From an uncultured Oscillibacter sp. (GTDB lineage: Bacteria > Bacillota > Clostridia > Oscillospirales > Oscillospiraceae), in NCBI GenBank assembly GCA_910577405.1, contig CAJTMG010000012.1, positions 19,575-83,574 on the forward strand: 64,000 nucleotides of DNA. Direction: 5' to 3'. Position numbers and translations under genes: made by a program. The notes under the pieces are model-generated. The model ran no database searches, was not told the origin of the DNA, and saw nothing but the letters and a program-made list of their open reading frames with translations. This document shows, piece by piece, positions 24,787-34,606 of this stretch; position 1 is the stretch's first letter; every line of letters starts with the position of its first letter.

Positions 24787-25443
24787 CTATCTGATGCCAA
24801 TTGCATAATATGTGTAGCCAATAGCATTTAGCTGGACTCCAGGGCCTTTCGTTGCAGTTATTTTTACGCTGTTCCCGCTGAAAGCAACTTTAGCAGTTTC
24901 AACCCCATAACCAGTAGTTGCAAGATAACCATAAATAAATAGCTGTGTTTGGTTTTTAAGCAAAATAGCAGAAGAGTTCCAGTATACAGAGGTACCAGAC
25001 GGGTACCAAGCAAGACCTATATGATAATCAGAACCCATCCTGATACGATCTGGATAAATAATTACAATCTCAGGAGGGAAAGGAAATGTAATCGTAGTTG
25101 GCTTAGATTCACCATATGTACCTGTCCCTGCATACGAAAGTGTTGCCAACCTATTGATCCAATGCTGTTTATATCCTCCAATATGATTAAGCACATTATT
25201 GACGGTCGCCGTGCTGCCGTATCCAAATATTGCAGCGGTAGAATCCGACAGCAAGTTTGCCTTGGTTAACGGCGTGGCCTGCTGGCTCCAGCCATTAGCG
25301 TTAATGCCATTGAGGTCAATGGGCAGATCGCCGCGAATCAGCGCCGCCGCAAAGTCCTCATAGGTCGGATATAACGCCATAAAATTAGCTACGCTTTTGA
25401 GGTACCGGCTGTTTCCGGTACTCTTAATTACTCCGTCTGTCAA
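24787..25443 (-). CDS. Tail fibre/receptor-binding protein
   Basis: A TTG at 25443 lies 7 bases after GGGGAGG and is the likely start (218 residues). The N-terminal part has a helical region (F-M-A-L-Y-P-T-Y-E-D-F-A-A-A-L-I). The rest is beta-rich with many Tyr, Thr and Gly (Y-G-S-T-A-T-V-N-N-V; T-T-I-T-F-P-F-P-P-E-I-V-I-I-Y), as in tail tip or fibre heads. Codon use is AT-richer than in nearby tail genes, suggesting exchange of the receptor-binding end. Confidence 0.6.
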   Translation of the reverse strand: MTDGVIKSTGNSRYLKSVANFMALYPTYEDFAAALIRGDLPIDLNGINANGWSQQATPLTKANLLSDSTAAIFGYGSTATVNNVLNHIGGYKQHWINRLATLSYAGTGTYGESKPTTITFPFPPEIVIIYPDRIRMGSDYHIGLAWYPSGTSVYWNSSAILLKNQTQLFIYGYLATTGYGVETAKVAFSGNSVKITATKGPGVQLNAIGYTYYAIGIR

Positions 25444-25445
25444 TG

Positions 25446-26729
25446 TTATACCTCCCCGCAACCAATTTCACCGCAGCACCACCAGGAGCGCTCCAGAAGA
25501 GGCCGTAAGGCGTCCACAGCTACAAGGATTGCCTCAATGTCGTTAGCGCCCTGGAGGGTCAAAGCCGTCCTCATGTCCTTCGGCGTTTCCGGCGTTCCGT
25601 CAGGGGCCGTCAGTGCGTTTTGTATTTCTGCTATGCGCTCCAGATACCGGGCAGCGTCTGAGAGCCGGAGCGCTCCTTCATCGGTCCAAATCGCCGGCGC
25701 GTCCCAGTCCGCAAAATAGCCGTAGTTATGCAGCCAGGTCCCGATCCAGTCTGTGGCCAGCTCCACCCGGTTAACATCCAGCACGTCATAGCCTCCACGA
25801 CGGCAGCGTGTGGACGCCCACCATGCACTTTCCTCCGCCGTCCAGTTGTCCAGACCGCGGGCGTACATATCCTGTAATCGCTCCAGATCTGCCGTTACCC
25901 GATCCGTAACAAGACGGATAACCGTAATGTGTTCTGTGGTGGAAAGACCCGCGCCATCCGTGGCCGTTACTGTTATGTCGTTATCAGCAATCTCCAGAGG
26001 GATATCCGCCGCGAACGCTATGGTCCCGGCGCTCCAGCCCTCCGGGGACGGCGAACGCCATCGCTCCACGCCGTTGACAGCGACGGTCACCAGCGGCGGC
26101 CCGGAAATGCCGTCCCAGGTCTGACCGGCGATAGGGATCGTCTCACTGTCTACGACACGGTGCGTGTCAGGCAGACTTAGCGTAAGGCCCGGCGGCGTCA
26201 CGTCTACGGTATACGCAATATTAACCGTGCTGGTGTTGCCGTCCCGGTCGGAAATGGAGATCGACAACGTATGCGGACCCTCGCTAAGGTCTGCCGTTGG
26301 TGTCCAGGCAAGACGCACACCGTTTGTTGCTGTCTCAGTGGACAAGCCTGCTGTCTGGGAGTGTCCGTCCAGCACAACGGCAAAACTGCCAGGGTCAATG
26401 CCAGAACCGCCTGCCTCGTCCGATGCCGTCAGCACCACCGCAGGACGGCGGGTATTGATGTATCCCGCAGGCGGAGATACCAGCGTCAGTGTCGGCGCGG
26501 CTGTCTCCCGGACTACCAGCCGTAAAGACCGCAGTGCGGTGCCGCTGATGCTGGTGGTCTTGCCCTCGCTGTTGGATACGTCGGCCTCCAGGTTGTAATA
26601 ACCGCCGGGCAGATTGGCAGATGTAACCAACGGCGCGGTGACATCGCCCTCATAACGGCCTGTCGATGCATTGTAGGTCAGGGTTGTCCATACGCCGTTC
26701 AGCTTGACCCGGACTCTTGTCAATGCCAT
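25446..26729 (-). CDS. Tail protein with Ig-like repeats
   Basis: A 427-residue protein with an N-terminal beta domain and at least two bacterial Ig-like units (about 75-165 and 170-265; P-P-G-L-T-L-S-L-P-D ... I-A-D-N-D-I-T-V-T-A-T-D-G-A-G). The helical C-terminal domain includes R-C-R-R-G-G-Y-D-V-L-D-V-N-R-V-E and ends in a C-C-G-E-I-G-C-G-E motif. Likely a baseplate or fibre-shaft component that contacts the host surface. Confidence 0.65.
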   Translation of the reverse strand: MALTRVRVKLNGVWTTLTYNASTGRYEGDVTAPLVTSANLPGGYYNLEADVSNSEGKTTSISGTALRSLRLVVRETAAPTLTLVSPPAGYINTRRPAVVLTASDEAGGSGIDPGSFAVVLDGHSQTAGLSTETATNGVRLAWTPTADLSEGPHTLSISISDRDGNTSTVNIAYTVDVTPPGLTLSLPDTHRVVDSETIPIAGQTWDGISGPPLVTVAVNGVERWRSPSPEGWSAGTIAFAADIPLEIADNDITVTATDGAGLSTTEHITVIRLVTDRVTADLERLQDMYARGLDNWTAEESAWWASTRCRRGGYDVLDVNRVELATDWIGTWLHNYGYFADWDAPAIWTDEGALRLSDAARYLERIAEIQNALTAPDGTPETPKDMRTALTLQGANDIEAILVAVDALRPLLERSWWCCGEIGCGEV

Positions 26730-26732
26730 TGC

Positions 26733-26897
26733 TTACACCTCCCCGCAGTACCACTCGCCGCAAAGCCGGACCTCTGTCTGAGCCACGGCCTGCGCTTCCA
26801 CTGCGGCAATGGAGATATGAAGCGTTTGCCCTGTCTCTGCCGGATTTGGCGTCAGCATTGCAGAGATAATAACAGGCGTTAATGTAATCTCAGCCAT
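26733..26897 (-). CDS. 54-residue tail-region protein
   Basis: Encoded between the two large tail genes: ATG at 26897 (GGAGGTGGACA upstream), TAA at 26733. The product begins M-A-E-I-T-L-T-P and ends C-G-E-W-Y-C-G-E-V, very like the C-terminal tail C-C-G-E-I-G-C-G-E-V of the next gene, hinting at partial duplication. It overlaps the upstream stop by 8 bases. Function unknown. Confidence 0.6.
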   Translation of the reverse strand: MAEITLTPVIISAMLTPNPAETGQTLHISIAAVEAQAVAQTEVRLCGEWYCGEV

Positions 26898-29091
26898 TGT
26901 CCACCTCCTGCGGTTTCTCCCAGGTAATCACCACAAAGCCGCTTGCACCGTCCGCGCCAGGATAGCCAGGGCCGGGGTCCTCTATAATGTCAAGGTAAGC
27001 GTGACTGTTGCCGTCAGCGTCCGTATAGGATTCAATTTCGCCCACACCCGGTTCGCCGCCGTCGCCTCCCTTCCCGCCGTCGCCAGTGCCGTCAAGGGGG
27101 GCAGGTACGCCGGTGCGGGCAAAGCTGTCGCCGCTGTTGATGTCGGTATAGCCAAGAGGCAACAACGTTCCTTCCGCGCTGGAGTAGGGGCCGAATGTAG
27201 TTTCTTCACCCTCTGTGCCCGGCGTGCCGTAGTTCCAGGACGCTTTGCCACCAACTCCTATCTGGACGGAAAACTTCTGCGATGGGTTGATATTGATTGT
27301 TCCCCACCAGACTTTTCCGCCGCTGCCGTCTGTGCCGGGTTCGCCATATCCGGATTCTACCTGCCCGCCTTTCATTCGGATGTAACCAGGCTGGCCGTGC
27401 ATTCCACCGGTGCCGCCTTGTCCAATAGCTGCCCATAATTGCGTCACGCCTTCTGGGGCCGTCCATTCGCCGCTCTTGGTAATCACCACACGATTCTCAT
27501 AGAGATAGGACCCATCCGCTTGCAGCAGTGTACTTTTGCAGCTTCTCAGGACGCCGTTCTGGATATTCAGGGTCTGGGACATCCGGCGGGCTGTCGTAGC
27601 GTTGGATTTGTCCAACCAGATTGTGTCCACGTCGCCGATCTCTCCCGCCGGGTCCCCGCGCCCGGTGGTTTCAATGATGTTGCCTCCGTAGCAGCTTAGG
27701 ATTACCCGCGCCGCCGCAAACGCTTCTTCCGGCGTATGGATAAATGGGTTTTTAACGGTCACAGTTTGCTCGCTGGCCGTCTGGTTTCCAGGGACCACCA
27801 GCTCCGTTTCCGCGCCATCGGCCAGCTGGAAGATCAACGCGGCAATGGAAGTATTCGCCTTCATCGCCGGGTATTGTTCCAGGTTGTCCAATGTCAATTT
27901 ATTCCCCTGGTTCCAGAGCGGTTCTGCTGTCAGTGCGCCGTCCTCAGACCTTGCGCGAATCCACGTCCCGGACGCCATGCAGACCCACCGTAGGATGTCG
28001 CCGCACTTTTTTGCGGCCACATCCTCAACGCTATTTGCAATTACGGGCACGTCTGCATAATCCGGATCACAGTGCCAGCGCAGGCGGAAGTTCTCTCCCA
28101 GCTGGACCACAAGGGCCTCCAGCCAGGCCGCCAGCGTTGAGGGAAGCACTTCCGGCGGAAGGAACGTCCGGTCTGTCAGAAGACCAATGATATCCACCAG
28201 AGACCATTTCTGCGTAACGCCGTTGTCGCCGGTTTTCCAGCCGTCACCCGCCTGATAAAAAACGCCCAATGGCTGGTACTCTATCGCGCCGTTCTCCAAG
28301 CGAATGCCGATATACGCTTCTACGCCCTGCCGCTCTTCAATCGATTGGAAAATGCCGTCCTTCCGGCGCGGCTCAAAGCGGCGGGACTGATTGTCCATGG
28401 ATAACAGCATAGTGCCATACGGCAACGACAACGACGAAAATTGGCCTTGCTGTGTAACGGAGAATTCCGCCAGTACGCCGCCGCCCCATTCCTCGTACAG
28501 ACCCGGCATGATCTCCACCAGCCGCATCCGACGGCCCGGAAGGCTCCAACGGGTAACGGTGATCCGGATTGCCGTTGGGTCCCAGACCGTGAAGCCCTGG
28601 AACGATACCTGCGTTTCCCGGTTTCCAGTAACTTCCCGCGAGAAATAGACCGTATTCCGATAATATACCTCCACCCGAAAGTCTTCCGGAACACCGTCCG
28701 CCGGGTCTGTGGAAAAGAAAACGGAACAGGTTTGCAGGACCCGGACGCGCTCAAAACGGATTTCCGCAAACTGCGGCGTTTCAAACGTTCCGTCCATCCC
28801 GCTCAGCGTAAGGCCCGCATAGCCGACGGGTTCCGGGACCTGCCAATCGTCCGGGAAGACGTCAAAGCTCCCGTCCAGCAGGGTCCGTCCAGGCTCCAGG
28901 GTGAAGAAACGCGGCGGCGGGTTGAAATCGTGGTCGTGGAGCTGTTCCGGGCGGCTCCACGGGGCCTGCGGAGACGCCTGCACCGGAAGGAACCGCTTGT
29001 CCGGCCCGGAAATGTCCACCACCGCCCGGACATAGACCCGCCGTGTATCCGCCGTAATTGCCGCGGCATAGGCAGCGCTGTGGTCAATCAT
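26890..29091 (-). CDS. Tail tip protein with Gly-rich C-terminal domain
   Basis: A 733-residue protein after the distal tail gene. Residues 1-550 read as a mixed alpha/beta baseplate protein (D-I-I-G-L-L-T-D-R-T; C-G-D-I-L-R-W-V-C-M-A-S-G-T). The last 180 residues are a Gly-rich domain (G-G-T-G-G-M-H-G-Q-P-G-Y; G-D-G-G-K-G-G-D-G-G-E-P-G) of the kind found in fibre or adhesin ends. Probably the tail-tip/host-attachment hub; no peptidase motif is visible. Confidence 0.65.
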   Translation of the reverse strand: MIDHSAAYAAAITADTRRVYVRAVVDISGPDKRFLPVQASPQAPWSRPEQLHDHDFNPPPRFFTLEPGRTLLDGSFDVFPDDWQVPEPVGYAGLTLSGMDGTFETPQFAEIRFERVRVLQTCSVFFSTDPADGVPEDFRVEVYYRNTVYFSREVTGNRETQVSFQGFTVWDPTAIRITVTRWSLPGRRMRLVEIMPGLYEEWGGGVLAEFSVTQQGQFSSLSLPYGTMLLSMDNQSRRFEPRRKDGIFQSIEERQGVEAYIGIRLENGAIEYQPLGVFYQAGDGWKTGDNGVTQKWSLVDIIGLLTDRTFLPPEVLPSTLAAWLEALVVQLGENFRLRWHCDPDYADVPVIANSVEDVAAKKCGDILRWVCMASGTWIRARSEDGALTAEPLWNQGNKLTLDNLEQYPAMKANTSIAALIFQLADGAETELVVPGNQTASEQTVTVKNPFIHTPEEAFAAARVILSCYGGNIIETTGRGDPAGEIGDVDTIWLDKSNATTARRMSQTLNIQNGVLRSCKSTLLQADGSYLYENRVVITKSGEWTAPEGVTQLWAAIGQGGTGGMHGQPGYIRMKGGQVESGYGEPGTDGSGGKVWWGTININPSQKFSVQIGVGGKASWNYGTPGTEGEETTFGPYSSAEGTLLPLGYTDINSGDSFARTGVPAPLDGTGDGGKGGDGGEPGVGEIESYTDADGNSHAYLDIIEDPGPGYPGADGASGFVVITWEKPQEVDNG

Positions 29092-29458
29092 GGGGGTTTA
29101 CCTCCCGAATCGTGAAGGCGAGGCCGTGCCAAATGGGGGCGCCATTGTCCGAACATAAGAATGTTGGTCTTGTCAGACTCTCCACAAGGAATATACTTGA
29201 AATCATTTTGCCGCCGTTATCCGGCAATACCGATGCAACAAAGGGTTTCCCGGAACGCAGCACTGCCAGAATACGACTGGTCATATCATTGTCCAGATAA
29301 TCGTAAGACCAAGTTGCTTTCCAGACTTTGCCCCTGATTTCCGTGACCATTCGAGCGGAAATCATTTCGACCTGGACGGACAGCAGCTCTTCCCAGGCAG
29401 CATACTTGCCGTTACTGACTTCCGGCAATGGGATTCCATCAAGAATGATTTGAGTCAT
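29084..29458 (-). CDS. Distal tail-like protein
   Basis: A 124-residue protein between the tape measure and the tail-tip gene, the usual place of Dit or gpM-like proteins. It is beta-rich with a conserved-looking W-S-Y-D-Y-L-D-N-D-M-T. It overlaps both neighbours by 4-8 bases. Family not certain. Confidence 0.6.
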   Translation of the reverse strand: MTQIILDGIPLPEVSNGKYAAWEELLSVQVEMISARMVTEIRGKVWKATWSYDYLDNDMTSRILAVLRSGKPFVASVLPDNGGKMISSIFLVESLTRPTFLCSDNGAPIWHGLAFTIREVNPHD

Positions 29459-32400
29459 CTGTCGTCTTTCACCTCCGGATTGGCACGGCTGACAGCGCGT
29501 GAAGCCGGCAGCATTGCGGTTGCAACCTTTGTGGTATCCATATAGAGATCCAGCACCGTATTTTGGCTGTTGTAATCAGGGACAAGCGCACCAACTCCGT
29601 TGACAATATTGCTTGCAGCAGTATGCACATCCTGAGCTGTTGCGCCTTTAGGCTCTTGCAGGTTGGCAATGCTGAACGTTGAAGCGATGTCGCCTGTAGC
29701 AGACGACAAAATAGCAGAGACCTGCTGGACCATCTGAGCAGCCTGTGCATAGAGCGCTCCCTCTTGGGCTTGCAGGCCCGCAATCAAACCCTGAACCGTA
29801 TCAAGACCGCTGTTAAATGCGGTGTCTTTCAGCTCGCCCAGCGCGTCTGCAAGATTGTCGTTATATTCGGTTTCCAGTGCATCCAGCTCGTTACGGTAGA
29901 ATTCTTCGGCAACTTCCATAGCACGTTGCTGCTTCTCATTCCACAGCGCATTATACTCGTCCCATTGCTTGTCAGTCATATTAAGCAGCTGCTTGGCATA
30001 CTGCGTAGCGGAATCAACATCCATAGACAAGACCTGATCCATCAGGCTGTCAGAGATCCCCTTTTCCCGCAATCCAGACAATGCCTCCTCATAGGAATTG
30101 ATTGCGTCGATTTGCGCCTGAAGGTTGTTCAGGGACATCTTGTCGTCCTTAATCTCAAACAGATTTCCGTAGTTTGCCAGATTTTCCTCCATCTGGTTCT
30201 GCGCGCTAAGGACCGCGTTATAACGCTCTTCCAGCTCATCCAACAGTGTCTCTGTTTGCGCAATCCAAAGAGACGCTTCCTTTTCTCCCAGCGATTTGTC
30301 ATAGTTGTAGATGCTTTCCGTAATCTTACGGTATTCATCTATACTGCCGTCGTCTGTAAGATACTGATCCCGCAAATTGCCCAGTTCCCTGTAATAATCC
30401 TCCTCGCTGATTCTGTCCATGTTCCGCTGGTATTCCAGTTCCGCCATCAAAGATTCATACTCTGCCTGCGTCGCTTCTGCGGCCTCTTCTGCCAGCTCCT
30501 TGCTGTACTTATACAGTTCCTCCGTAACTTTGCGGTACTCTGAGATATTAGCCTCATCCGTCAGATATTTATCCCGAAGGCTTTGCAGCTGTTTATAGTA
30601 CGCTTCCTCGTTGACCTCATCCATGTTTCTCTGATGGTCCAGTTCCGCCATCAGATTCTTGTAGGTTTCCAAATCCTTTTCCGCTTGAGACTTCACCTGC
30701 TTGGAGGCGGACGCAGTGCTGCTGGCGGCTCTGGACGCGGCCCTGGAGGTGCTTCTGGAGGACGCATTGACAGACCCGGTGTAAGAACCTACCTGACTTT
30801 GCAAAGCCTTGAGCGCGTTAATCTGAGCGTCGTAGCCGGCAATTTGCCCCGCATCGGCTTCCGCAACCTTGTAATAGGAGATTGCCAGATCATAATTAGA
30901 AGATGTCAAAGCGTCAGCAGCATCCTTTTTAAGGTTTAGGGAGGCAATCGCTTCGGTCTTTGCGCTTTCCAATTCAGAGATTCGTTGTTCCATTTGGGAT
31001 TGCGCCAAAGCAATGTAAGCTTCCCGATTGACATGAATGGCTCCGGTTTCAGCGTCGAAAGAAATGGCAGCGGCATAGCCCGCGTCAATCAGCTTCAGCG
31101 CCGTGTCCAGGCTAAGGCTTCCGCTTTCGCTCTGTTCTCTGAGCGCCTGATCCAGCATCTGCACGCCATCTACCAGGGAATTAGTCGTGTCACGCGCTTC
31201 GTTCTGGGCTTCGGCGAGCGCTTCCAAAGCAAGTCTGGCGTCTTCTGTTGCTGCGGTCAAATCCTCTGCTGACTCGGTGCCGCCGTCCATAGCGTCACTG
31301 CCAGCCTCAATTGCATCCTTTGCGTCGCCATACTTATAAGTGAAATATGACAAGGCATTTTCGTTTTCCCTTAACGCCTCTTTGAGTTGGTTATAAGAGC
31401 TTACCGCCTGTCTAACGGCTTTATCGGCGTCCCGAATCTCCTTGGTGAAAATACCTTCCAGGTTAGCGCGATTTTCACGCGCCGCTGCAAGCTGTGCTTC
31501 TGCTGCTTCCAGGTCGCTTTCAATTTTTGCTTGCTCTGCCAGCAGTTCATTCAGTCTCCGAACTCCCTCGGCTTGATCCTGGCGTTCAGCTTCAGCCGCC
31601 GCCAATTCCCGCACTGCCTCAGCGTTCATGTTCAGACTTCCAATTTGTTCATCATAGGCCAGATTCAGATCGGGAATTGCTGCATTTAGCTGTTGGATAA
31701 TATCCAACATAGCTTGATTTTGCGCGGAAGTCCGCAAAGACATATTGTCCAATTCCTCGAGCGAGGTTACCAGAGAGCGGATATTATCTGCGTTTTGTTG
31801 GATAACCTCAGACGAGGAAACATACGCGTCGGCACTCTGGTTCAGCGCATCCAGCAATTCCTTTGTGCCGGATACAAGGACCGGGAGATCATCCGCCGCC
31901 GCGCCCAGTCCGGCCAGGGCGGAGACAGCCGTTGTTGCGCCCTGCACCAAAACCCGGAGTGCAGGCGTCAGCGCGTCGGAAATACGGATTTTAAGCCCTT
32001 CCACAGCGCTGTCAAACAGCGTCAGGTCACCGGCCAGATTATCAAGCTGTGTGTCCGCCTGCTGCGCCGCAGATCCGAATGCGCTGTCCAGTCCGGCCCG
32101 AAATTCTTCGAGTTTCTCTGGAGATGTGGCAACCATCTTGTTGAACGCATTAAGGCCCTGCGTTGTGAAAATCGCCGCCAGCGCGGCATTGCGCTCGGAA
32201 TCGGTCATGTCAGCCAGCGCCAAATTCAAATCGTCGATCACTTCGTTGAACTCTCGCGCCGCGCCCGCCTCTGTGTATGCGGAAAATCCCAGTTCATCCA
32301 GGACTTTTTTAGCCTGCGGTGTTGTAGTATACAGGTCAGCCATCGCCCGGTTAAGGGCGGTGGAAGCCTCTTCACCCTCAAGATTCTGCTCCGCCAGCCG

Positions 32401-33414
32401 CAGCAGAGACAGTGCCAGCGTATCAGCGCTCTGATGATAGCCATTCGCAGTGGCCGCCCCCCGGCTCATCGCTTCTCCCAGGCCGGTGACTGAGGTATTA
32501 GCCATTGTTGCGCCTTTGGCAATCAGGTCCGTATAATACTGCGCGTTGCTCATCTCGTCCTTGAAGCCCTTGATTGTGCCGGTGACATAGGACGCCGCGT
32601 CATCCAGCGCAAGCGTGCCCGCCGCCGCCAGATCAAGCACCTGTGGAAGCGCTGACATCTGTTCCTCTGCCGACAAACCGGCCATGGCCAGGATATTCAA
32701 GCCTTGCGCCGCTTCCGTCGCGGAAAAAGCTGTGGTCGAACCCATCTCTTTCGCGAAATCCCGCAGCTTGCCGATCTGATTTATGGTAACGCCCATGGTA
32801 GCCGCCACTTGGCTCATAGCGCTGTCAAAGGCTTTGCCTGCCTCTATGGACGATTTTGCGAAATCACTAAGGAAGGAAGCCAGTTTTTTCAGGCCGCCAA
32901 TGATAACGCTGGAAACCACGTTGGCCTTTAGGATATCTCCAAATTTCAGCCCTGATTTGCCCGCGCCGTCCAAAGCGCCGTCCGTATCTTCAATCTCACG
33001 GCCCAGCTCATCAATCGAATCGGCAGTGCCATCGGCGCTCTGTTCCGCCTCCCGCAAGTACCGTTCGTTGTCCTGCAATGCATTATTGAGATTGATTAGT
33101 TCTATGCGGGCTTGATTCAGCTGTCTTTTGTATTCCTGCGTTTTCCTGTCGTTTTCCCCATAGGCGTCCGTAGAATCCCTCACTGCCTGTTCCAGCGCTT
33201 TGACCTTTTCGCCCTGCTGCTGGTACTCCCTGGACAGAATATCCTGCTTCCTTGACAGGTATTCCAAACTGTTGGCCTGTCCCCGGAATTCGGCGTCTGC
33301 CAGGGCAAGCTCGCTTTTCAGGGTCCTGAGTTCGGAATTGACTCCGGACATGGCCCGCTTAAATTCTGTCTCTCCATCTACTGCGAGGCGAGTTGTGATT
33401 GTTCTTGTTGCCAC
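29455..33414 (-). CDS. Tail tape measure protein
   Basis: A 1319-residue protein; GTG at 33414 after GGAGGCG. The N-terminus has a long coiled coil (to about 150), then the TP901-type tape measure core (A-F-D-S-A-M-S-Q-V-A-A-T-M-G-V-T near 195; M-G-S-T-T-A-F-S-A-T-E-A). Further coiled-coil segments with two near-copies of Y-x-S-L-M-A-E-L-E-Y-Q-R-N-M-D follow (about 920-1030). The protein sets tail length. Predicted tail is long (about 0.15 nm per residue by the usual rule, around 200 nm). Confidence 0.92.
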   Translation of the reverse strand: MATRTITTRLAVDGETEFKRAMSGVNSELRTLKSELALADAEFRGQANSLEYLSRKQDILSREYQQQGEKVKALEQAVRDSTDAYGENDRKTQEYKRQLNQARIELINLNNALQDNERYLREAEQSADGTADSIDELGREIEDTDGALDGAGKSGLKFGDILKANVVSSVIIGGLKKLASFLSDFAKSSIEAGKAFDSAMSQVAATMGVTINQIGKLRDFAKEMGSTTAFSATEAAQGLNILAMAGLSAEEQMSALPQVLDLAAAGTLALDDAASYVTGTIKGFKDEMSNAQYYTDLIAKGATMANTSVTGLGEAMSRGAATANGYHQSADTLALSLLRLAEQNLEGEEASTALNRAMADLYTTTPQAKKVLDELGFSAYTEAGAAREFNEVIDDLNLALADMTDSERNAALAAIFTTQGLNAFNKMVATSPEKLEEFRAGLDSAFGSAAQQADTQLDNLAGDLTLFDSAVEGLKIRISDALTPALRVLVQGATTAVSALAGLGAAADDLPVLVSGTKELLDALNQSADAYVSSSEVIQQNADNIRSLVTSLEELDNMSLRTSAQNQAMLDIIQQLNAAIPDLNLAYDEQIGSLNMNAEAVRELAAAEAERQDQAEGVRRLNELLAEQAKIESDLEAAEAQLAAARENRANLEGIFTKEIRDADKAVRQAVSSYNQLKEALRENENALSYFTYKYGDAKDAIEAGSDAMDGGTESAEDLTAATEDARLALEALAEAQNEARDTTNSLVDGVQMLDQALREQSESGSLSLDTALKLIDAGYAAAISFDAETGAIHVNREAYIALAQSQMEQRISELESAKTEAIASLNLKKDAADALTSSNYDLAISYYKVAEADAGQIAGYDAQINALKALQSQVGSYTGSVNASSRSTSRAASRAASSTASASKQVKSQAEKDLETYKNLMAELDHQRNMDEVNEEAYYKQLQSLRDKYLTDEANISEYRKVTEELYKYSKELAEEAAEATQAEYESLMAELEYQRNMDRISEEDYYRELGNLRDQYLTDDGSIDEYRKITESIYNYDKSLGEKEASLWIAQTETLLDELEERYNAVLSAQNQMEENLANYGNLFEIKDDKMSLNNLQAQIDAINSYEEALSGLREKGISDSLMDQVLSMDVDSATQYAKQLLNMTDKQWDEYNALWNEKQQRAMEVAEEFYRNELDALETEYNDNLADALGELKDTAFNSGLDTVQGLIAGLQAQEGALYAQAAQMVQQVSAILSSATGDIASTFSIANLQEPKGATAQDVHTAASNIVNGVGALVPDYNSQNTVLDLYMDTTKVATAMLPASRAVSRANPEVKDDR

Positions 33415-33417
33415 TGA

Positions 33418-33953
33418 TTACGCCTCCTTCCGTTTTTTGGGGTTACGGCGTTGGATTTCCAAGAAGACAAGATCCCATATTTGTCCGACCGGATACAGCA
33501 GCGCTTCCCGGACATCCAATCCAAGGAACTGCGACGCCGCGTTCAGATATTGGGGCCGGGTCAGCTGGCTCCCGTTTTTTTTTCGATTTCCAGCAGACCC
33601 TTGTCCACTTCTTTTTTCGCCGGTCCCTCTTCCCGGCGAAACCCTTCTTGTACAGCCCGCGCAATTGCGTCCTTTGCCAGCGGCACCTCCAGGGGGGACA
33701 GGTTCAGCAGGAACGTCTCCTCCGTCGGGATAGGGCCTTTGTCGTAGCCCTGATAACGCCGCAATAATTCCCCTTGTTCCGCCAGTTTTGCCAGTATCCA
33801 GCAAGTAGGCCGGAAAGAGTCCTTCCCGTTGCCTTTGATGTGGTCCAGCACGAAGCCCTTAGACCCGAATTCCTCGTAGATGTCGAAGAGCGCCGCTCCG
33901 TTGAGCAGCAAATGATAGGTGACGCCGGCGCAAGAGAAGATTACCGGTCCCAT
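33418..33953 (-). CDS. Tail assembly chaperone GT by -1 frameshift
   Basis: A -1 shift on the A-run (33575-33583) moves reading into a frame that continues for about 54 codons to TAA at 33418 and ends 4 bases before the tape measure start. The extension (T-R-P-Q-Y-L-N-A-A-S-Q-F-L-G-L-D-V-R-E) has no start of its own and looks like a real protein segment. This is the classic gpG/gpGT arrangement that binds the tape measure during tail assembly. Confidence 0.75.
33561..33953 (-). CDS. Tail assembly chaperone G (upstream frame)
   Basis: A 130-residue protein between major tail protein and tape measure, the place of lambda gpG. It ends ...E-I-E-K-K-T-G-A-S. Just before its stop, the mRNA reads G followed by nine A and CGGG, a slippery site on which ribosomes can shift -1 into the next frame. 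Confidence 0.8.
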   Translation of the reverse strand: MGPVIFSCAGVTYHLLLNGAALFDIYEEFGSKGFVLDHIKGNGKDSFRPTCWILAKLAEQGELLRRYQGYDKGPIPTEETFLLNLSPLEVPLAKDAIARAVQEGFRREEGPAKKEVDKGLLEIEKKTGAS

Positions 33954-34594
33954 TACAGAGACTCCTTAATCAGATTCGCCGCGCTGACTTCTGCGCCAGG
34001 ACTATCTCCGATACTGGTGCTCTCGCCCGTGAACATCCCATTCAGCCAGGCTATCGCGTCGGCCTCCGTCTCAAAGTAGTCAGAATAAATGCGCCAGTCA
34101 TTGCTGTTGCAGGAGGAACCGGTAAACTGGAGCTTGCTGTTTGCAAGGGTAATGCTGTCGCCGTTGGTGTTGTATTCGGTGCCCTGGAGCATGGCCTTGA
34201 CTTTGGGGTAGAACACGCCCATAAACACGTCCCGCCCATCGTCGAGAATCTTGTTGACAAAGAAGCCCATGCCGCCGTAGGGAGGCGCGTCCGTTGTCTG
34301 GAAGCGCATATTTTTATGGTTGCCCTCTTCGATCTTGCAGCCGGAAATCGCCGCCATCTGGTCGCGGGGGACCTCTGTCACTTCCACGGCAATGACCGTC
34401 TCCTTGAACTTGTTGACATAGACTTTCAGCACGTTATCTCCATAGCCCTTCGCCTCGTTGAAAGCGGGAGTGTCCGATACCTTGTTCAGCGCCCCCAGGT
34501 TTACCGCCGGTCCGTAGGTGGGCAATTTCCCGGCAGGTTCGGCATTTTCCGCCGCAAAGGGCGCCCACTGCAACATTTTCGCGCCGTAATCCAT
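33953..34594 (-). CDS. Major tail (tube) protein
   Basis: A 213-residue protein with G-A-L-N-K-V-S-D-T-P near residue 33, beta-rich core (K-V-Y-V-N-K-F-K-E-T-V-I-A-V-E-V) and Y-N-T-N-G-D-S-I-T-L near the C-terminus, as in phi13-type major tail proteins of Firmicute phages. AAGGAGG lies upstream. It overlaps the chaperone gene by one base. Confidence 0.85.
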   Translation of the reverse strand: MDYGAKMLQWAPFAAENAEPAGKLPTYGPAVNLGALNKVSDTPAFNEAKGYGDNVLKVYVNKFKETVIAVEVTEVPRDQMAAISGCKIEEGNHKNMRFQTTDAPPYGGMGFFVNKILDDGRDVFMGVFYPKVKAMLQGTEYNTNGDSITLANSKLQFTGSSCNSNDWRIYSDYFETEADAIAWLNGMFTGESTSIGDSPGAEVSAANLIKESL

Positions 34595-34606
34595 ATGTAA
34601 TCCTCC

